Source: Oscillospiraceae bacterium
GTDB lineage: Bacteria; Bacillota; Clostridia; Oscillospirales; Ruminococcaceae
Direction of reading: 5' to 3'
Assembly (NCBI GenBank): GCA_029068025.1
Contig: JAIEDJ010000043.1
Span: forward strand, 1 to 8,227
DNA: 8,227 nt
Both the position numbers and the translations under genes were made by a program. Below the pieces are notes generated by a model, which saw only the letters and a list, made by a program, of their open reading frames with translations, did no database searches and was not told the origin of the DNA. Below are positions 5,811-8,227 of this stretch, in pieces (position 1 is the first letter of the stretch; each line of letters starts with the position of its first letter).

Positions 5811-5896
5811 TATATTGTGGCTTTTTTCTACGTTTTGCACAAAAAAGCACAAAATTTTTTTCGTTGGAAATTATTTTAAAACTGCTGTCAATAAGG

Positions 5897-5989
5897 CATA
5901 TTCCCAACATAATTTCGGGATATAAAGTATTCGGGAAAATACGGAAAATAGCCGGCTTTGTAAGAAATAACCAATATATTCCCGAAAAT
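5897..5989. promoter_or_regulatory. Four copies of a CCCGAA-type motif between the divergent promoters
   Basis: The consensus TATWTYCCCGAAAAT appears on the plus strand at 5897-5910 (diverged, CCCAACAT) and 5975-5989, and on the minus strand at 5924-5912 and 5942-5927. Copy three is itself flanked by GTATT/AATAC arms. The four lie in an AT-rich stretch (5811-6005) between the flotillin and ATPase promoters and upstream of the ATPase -35, so they would act as DNA rather than as RNA. They are candidate operators for an unidentified regulator. The rest of 5811-5896 is AT-rich with two GCACAAAA words and shows no supportable gene. Confidence 0.4.
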
Positions 5990-6005
5990 TTGGTGATATT
6001 GACTG

Positions 6006-6034
6006 TTGACGATTTGAGCAATATGTTTTATGAT
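6006..6034 (+). promoter_or_regulatory. Sigma-A promoter of the V/A-type ATPase operon
   Basis: TTGACG (6006-6011) and TATGAT (6029-6034) are separated by 17 bp, giving an expected start near 6041 and a leader of about 52 nt. It is divergent from the flotillin promoter roughly 200 bp away. Confidence 0.75.
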
Positions 6035-6092
6035 AGAAGTAGTATTATTTGTTATTCAATGTTATTAAATATAGGTATGAGGTGATGCGAGA

Positions 6093-6401
6093 ATGGAAAT
6101 TCTGCAGCAGATAATCGATATGGACAGAGCTGCCGCAGCCCGTGCGTATGCCGCTGTTGAGGAAGAGCGCAGGCTGTCCGACGAGTCGGGCGAGCAGTCC
6201 GCGAAGGAAAGCCGCGAAATGCTGTCGGCGGAACGCGCCAGAGTGCGGGAATACTGCGAAAAAAAGGAGCAGCAGCTTTCCGTTAAGCTCCGAGAGGCGG
6301 CTTCCGTGCAGCAGGAAAAGTGCAGACAGCTCGATGAGAGCTTCAACAGTCTCAAAGAGCAATGGAAGTCCGAGATCCTCGGCCGGATCACGGGGGCATA
6401 A
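6093..6401 (+). CDS. V/A-type ATPase subunit H/G-like (peripheral stalk)
   Basis: This 102-residue, wholly hydrophilic helical protein resembles the small stalk subunit called AhaH in archaeal operons and NtpF in Enterococcus hirae. In the family it forms a long coiled coil with subunit E, tying the catalytic head to subunit I and holding it against rotation. Nearly the whole length is predicted coiled coil, rich in Glu, Arg, Lys, Ala and Gln (for example VEEERRLSDESGEQSAKESR), with no membrane segment or enzymatic motif. ATG 6093 follows a GAGGTGAT Shine-Dalgarno (6079-6086) complementary to the 16S rRNA tail. The stop lies 2 nt before the subunit C start, implying co-transcription and translational coupling. 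Coiled-coil composition alone is weak evidence; the call rests mainly on operon position before subunits C and I. Confidence 0.8.
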   Translation: MEILQQIIDMDRAAAARAYAAVEEERRLSDESGEQSAKESREMLSAERARVREYCEKKEQQLSVKLREAASVQQEKCRQLDESFNSLKEQWKSEILGRITGA

Positions 6402-6403
6402 GT

Positions 6404-7438
6404 ATGGCGTTCGCTTCTAATTCGGTAGTTGCCAAGGCAAGAGCGGTGTACGGGCGGTCGCTTTCCGCAGACGATTATTCGCAGCTCGTTTCAAAAGAGA
6501 ACGTCGCGGAGGTTTGCGCGTATTTAAAGCAGACTCAGCGCTATTCAAAGGTGTTGGCATCCGCGGATCCTCAGCTTATCCACAGAGCACAGCTCGAGGC
6601 GTTGGTGCAGAGGTCGGTTTTCGATATTTTCGAGAGCTTCCACAGGTTTGACTATACCGACAGCCAGAGGTTCTTCAACTATATCGTGTCGGAGCTTGAG
6701 ATCGAGCAGATACTTCTTGCGCTACAGAACGCGGCAAGCGGAAGCTCGGTGGATTTTGTCGCTAAGCTCCCTATGTTCTTGCTGGAGCACTCGAAGGTCG
6801 ATCTTGCCGCGCTCGGACACGCGGGCAGCCTTCCCGAGGCTTTTGAAAAGCTGCGCGGCACGGGGTATGAGAAAACAATCGGCGATCTTCTTATTTCGGG
6901 CGCGGAAACGGGACGCTTCAATATAAGCGAGTGTGAGCGGCGGCTGTACAATCGGTATTATCTTAAAATGCTCAAGGCGATAGAGCATGATTATAAGGGT
7001 GCGGAACGCAAGGAGCTCAAGCGCGCGGTGCTGCGGGCTGTCGACATGGAGAACGTGGTCACGCTGTATCGTTACGCGAGGATCTTCGGAACGTCCGCGG
7101 CGGATATCCCGGGAAAGCTGCTGAGCTTTAAGTACAGGCTTTCCGAGGAGGTCGTTGAACGGCTGGCGGCTCAGAAGGATGTTAACAAGATCGCCGCGGA
7201 GCTGGCAGGCGTAGGCTACGGTATCAACGGAGATATCCCGTCCGGTGTGGAGCAGCTTACGGAGCGTATCAGCCTTGATTTTATGAAAAAAACGCTCAGA
7301 CTGTCACAAAGCTCGTCGGTAGTATACTTCGCGCTGATACAATGTCTGAAAGCAGAGCTTAAAAATGTCAAGACCATCATCGAGGGAATACGCTACGGAA
7401 TGAAGGGCAGCGATATCCTTGAGATGATAGTAATTTGA
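6404..7438 (+). CDS. V/A-type ATPase subunit C (central stalk to rotor connector)
   Basis: This 344-residue protein belongs to the V-ATPase d/AC39 (subunit C, NtpC) family, the funnel-like part that couples the central stalk to the membrane c-ring. I prefer ATG 6404 over the in-frame ATG at 6362, because the family's conserved beginning (NSVVAKARAVYGRSLSADDY) starts right after it and the longer form would overlap subunit H by 40 nt. The first 100 residues show the typical VAEVCAYLKQTQRYSKVL pattern; internal repeats of helical bundles continue to the end (IIEGIRYGMKGSDILEMIVI), where the family usually has a GxR motif, here EGIRYG. The ribosome site is weak (GGGGG 6392-6396), consistent with coupling to the upstream gene. 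Length is typical. Subunit I follows after 77 nt. The family call is secure. Confidence 0.9.
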   Translation: MAFASNSVVAKARAVYGRSLSADDYSQLVSKENVAEVCAYLKQTQRYSKVLASADPQLIHRAQLEALVQRSVFDIFESFHRFDYTDSQRFFNYIVSELEIEQILLALQNAASGSSVDFVAKLPMFLLEHSKVDLAALGHAGSLPEAFEKLRGTGYEKTIGDLLISGAETGRFNISECERRLYNRYYLKMLKAIEHDYKGAERKELKRAVLRAVDMENVVTLYRYARIFGTSAADIPGKLLSFKYRLSEEVVERLAAQKDVNKIAAELAGVGYGINGDIPSGVEQLTERISLDFMKKTLRLSQSSSVVYFALIQCLKAELKNVKTIIEGIRYGMKGSDILEMIVI

Positions 7439-7446
7439 CGATATAT

Positions 7447-7460
7447 GCCGCTCGGGCGGC
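7447..7460 (+). other. Small G+C hairpin in the gap between ATPase subunits C and I
   Basis: GCCGC (7447-7451) and GCGGC (7456-7460) form a 5-bp stem with a TCGG loop just after the subunit C stop. No true T-run follows (TGCATTAATT), so it is more likely a weak attenuator or processing/stability hairpin than a terminator. The downstream gene should still be part of the operon. Confidence 0.45.
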
Positions 7461-7467
7461 TGCATTA

Positions 7468-7502
7468 ATTGTCAATTGTCAATTATCAATTGTATATTGA
7501 CA
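7468..7502. repeat. Five tandem 7-bp units inside the ATPase operon
   Basis: The units are ATTGTCA, ATTGTCA, ATTATCA, ATTGTAT and ATTGACA, contiguous from 7468 to 7502 and ending in the bases just before the subunit I ribosome binding site (AAGGGGG, 7502-7508). Two units are identical and the others differ by 1-3 bases. This is the clearer of two 7-bp-period arrays in the window (the other is 3941-3977). Confidence 0.75.
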
Positions 7503-7515
7503 AGGGGGTTGTTAT

Positions 7516-8227
7516 ATGGGCATAGAGAAAATGTCGCTTATCTCGGTGGCGGGTCCGCTGGACAAGCTGGATCCCGCGCTGATGGCGTGCAGCGAAAGCG
7601 GGCAGTTTCAGATAACTGCCGCGGGCGCTGTAATGCGCGGCGGCGGTGAACAGAATCCGTATTCGGGAATTTACTCGAGGATCCGCGATATGGCGGGAAA
7701 TCTCAGGATCAAGGCGGAATACTGCGATTTCAAGTATCTTCCTTACGAAACGAGCGAGGACTTTGAAAATTATTTCGCGAAGATCAGCGAGCGTTACAGC
7801 GAGATCAGCGGAAAGCTGGAAGAGGTCCAGCAGGCGCTTGAGGAACACAAGAGCACACAGGCGTATCTGCACCATCTGGTGGGACTGAACGTTTCGTTCA
7901 GCGATCTGTTCGAGATGAAATACGTGAAGCTGCGTATCGGGCGGCTGCCGCTGGACGGGGAACGAAAGCTCGAGTATTACAAATCAAAGTGTATGGTTTT
8001 TCTGCCGTTTGAGCATACGGGAGATCATGTTTACGGAATATACCTTACTCCCGTGTCGGACGTGGAATTCACCGACGAGGTGATGCGTTCGCTGGGCTTT
8101 GAGCGTGTAAGGCTGCCGAATTATCTTCGGGATAACGCCGAGGACGCGGAGAAAAAGCTCGCGGAGCAGATAGCTCTCGAGGAAAAGAAGAAAGAAGACC
8201 TTGAGAAGGAGCTTGCTTTCTTCATCA
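7516..8227 (+). CDS. V/A-type ATPase subunit I, N-terminal part (3' end outside window)
   Basis: Translation from ATG 7516, 7 nt after AAGGGGG, stays open to the window edge: 237 residues of a protein that in this family runs to about 650. Subunit I (NtpI, counterpart of eukaryotic subunit a) is the membrane stator through which ions reach the rotor ring; its N-terminal half is cytoplasmic and binds the peripheral stalks. The visible part fits that half: the start MGIEKMSLISVAGPLDKLD, an alternating alpha/beta pattern, and two charged coiled-coil segments (about residues 75-118, ENYFAKISERYSEISGKLEE; and 200-235, NAEDAEKKLAEQ then EEKKKEDLEKEL). No membrane segment has been reached, as expected. 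The membrane domain, and hence whether the pump uses Na+ or H+, lies outside the window. The family call is secure from context plus these features. Confidence 0.88.
   Translation, partial: MGIEKMSLISVAGPLDKLDPALMACSESGQFQITAAGAVMRGGGEQNPYSGIYSRIRDMAGNLRIKAEYCDFKYLPYETSEDFENYFAKISERYSEISGKLEEVQQALEEHKSTQAYLHHLVGLNVSFSDLFEMKYVKLRIGRLPLDGERKLEYYKSKCMVFLPFEHTGDHVYGIYLTPVSDVEFTDEVMRSLGFERVRLPNYLRDNAEDAEKKLAEQIALEEKKKEDLEKELAFFI

Noticed and set aside
5864..6085. 73-codon TTG-started open frame upstream of the ATPase operon
   Set aside because: There is no Shine-Dalgarno, it overlaps the ATPase promoter and the motif cluster, and its composition is that of AT-rich intergenic DNA.
6362..6403. Longer N-terminus of ATPase subunit C starting at ATG 6362
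   Set aside because: It would overlap subunit H by 40 nt; the conserved family beginning starts after ATG 6404, which lies 2 nt past the subunit H stop.

Overview
The window looks like a chromosomal segment of a Gram-positive, gut-type clostridium (Ruminococcaceae/Oscillospirales-like). The reasons are a SCIFF ranthipeptide precursor with its radical-SAM maturase, a V/A-type ATPase operon, clostridial sigma-A promoters and strong AGGAGG-type ribosome binding sites. This placement is inferred from gene content, not from a search.

Layout. (1) 3-326 (+): C-terminal end of an unrecognised two-helix membrane protein. (2) 334-2420 (+): the SCIFF locus, with an excellent promoter, a 47-residue six-cysteine precursor that starts with TTG (407-550), an intrinsic terminator (603-644), a repeat-rich leader of about 290 nt and the radical SAM/SPASM maturase (937-2316), closed by a double hairpin and T-tract. 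(3) 2472-3901 (+): a monocistronic membrane-anchored HtrA-type serine protease with one PDZ domain and a strong terminator. (4) 3978-5810 (-): a flotillin/FloT-like SPFH scaffold protein with a perfect extended -10 promoter and a ~230-nt leader. (5) 6006-8227 (+): start of a V/A-type ATPase operon (H/G-like stalk subunit, subunit C, N-terminal part of subunit I), transcribed divergently from flotillin.

How the parts work together. The SCIFF peptide and maturase form a ranthipeptide (Cys-to-Thr thioether) pathway; the Cys and Thr reported to be joined in the C. thermocellum homologue (C32, T37) occur here at the same residue numbers. HtrA and flotillin are envelope quality-control and membrane-organisation proteins, and the V/A-ATPase is an ion-motive rotary machine. 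Nothing in the sequence ties these three modules to the SCIFF system directly.

The most unusual signal is non-coding. The leader of the SCIFF maturase and the leader of the divergent flotillin gene appear to share one modular architecture in the same orientation relative to their genes: two copies of a box AAGATCAAYGTTATAAAC, each followed by an inverted repeat, then a large nested hairpin with nearly identical outer arms (AATTTCAAAA/TTTTGAAATT) ending just before the Shine-Dalgarno. This is either a family of small dispersed repeats or a shared cis-acting RNA element. Other non-coding signals are four CCCGAA-type motif copies between the divergent promoters and two AT-rich arrays with a 7-bp period.
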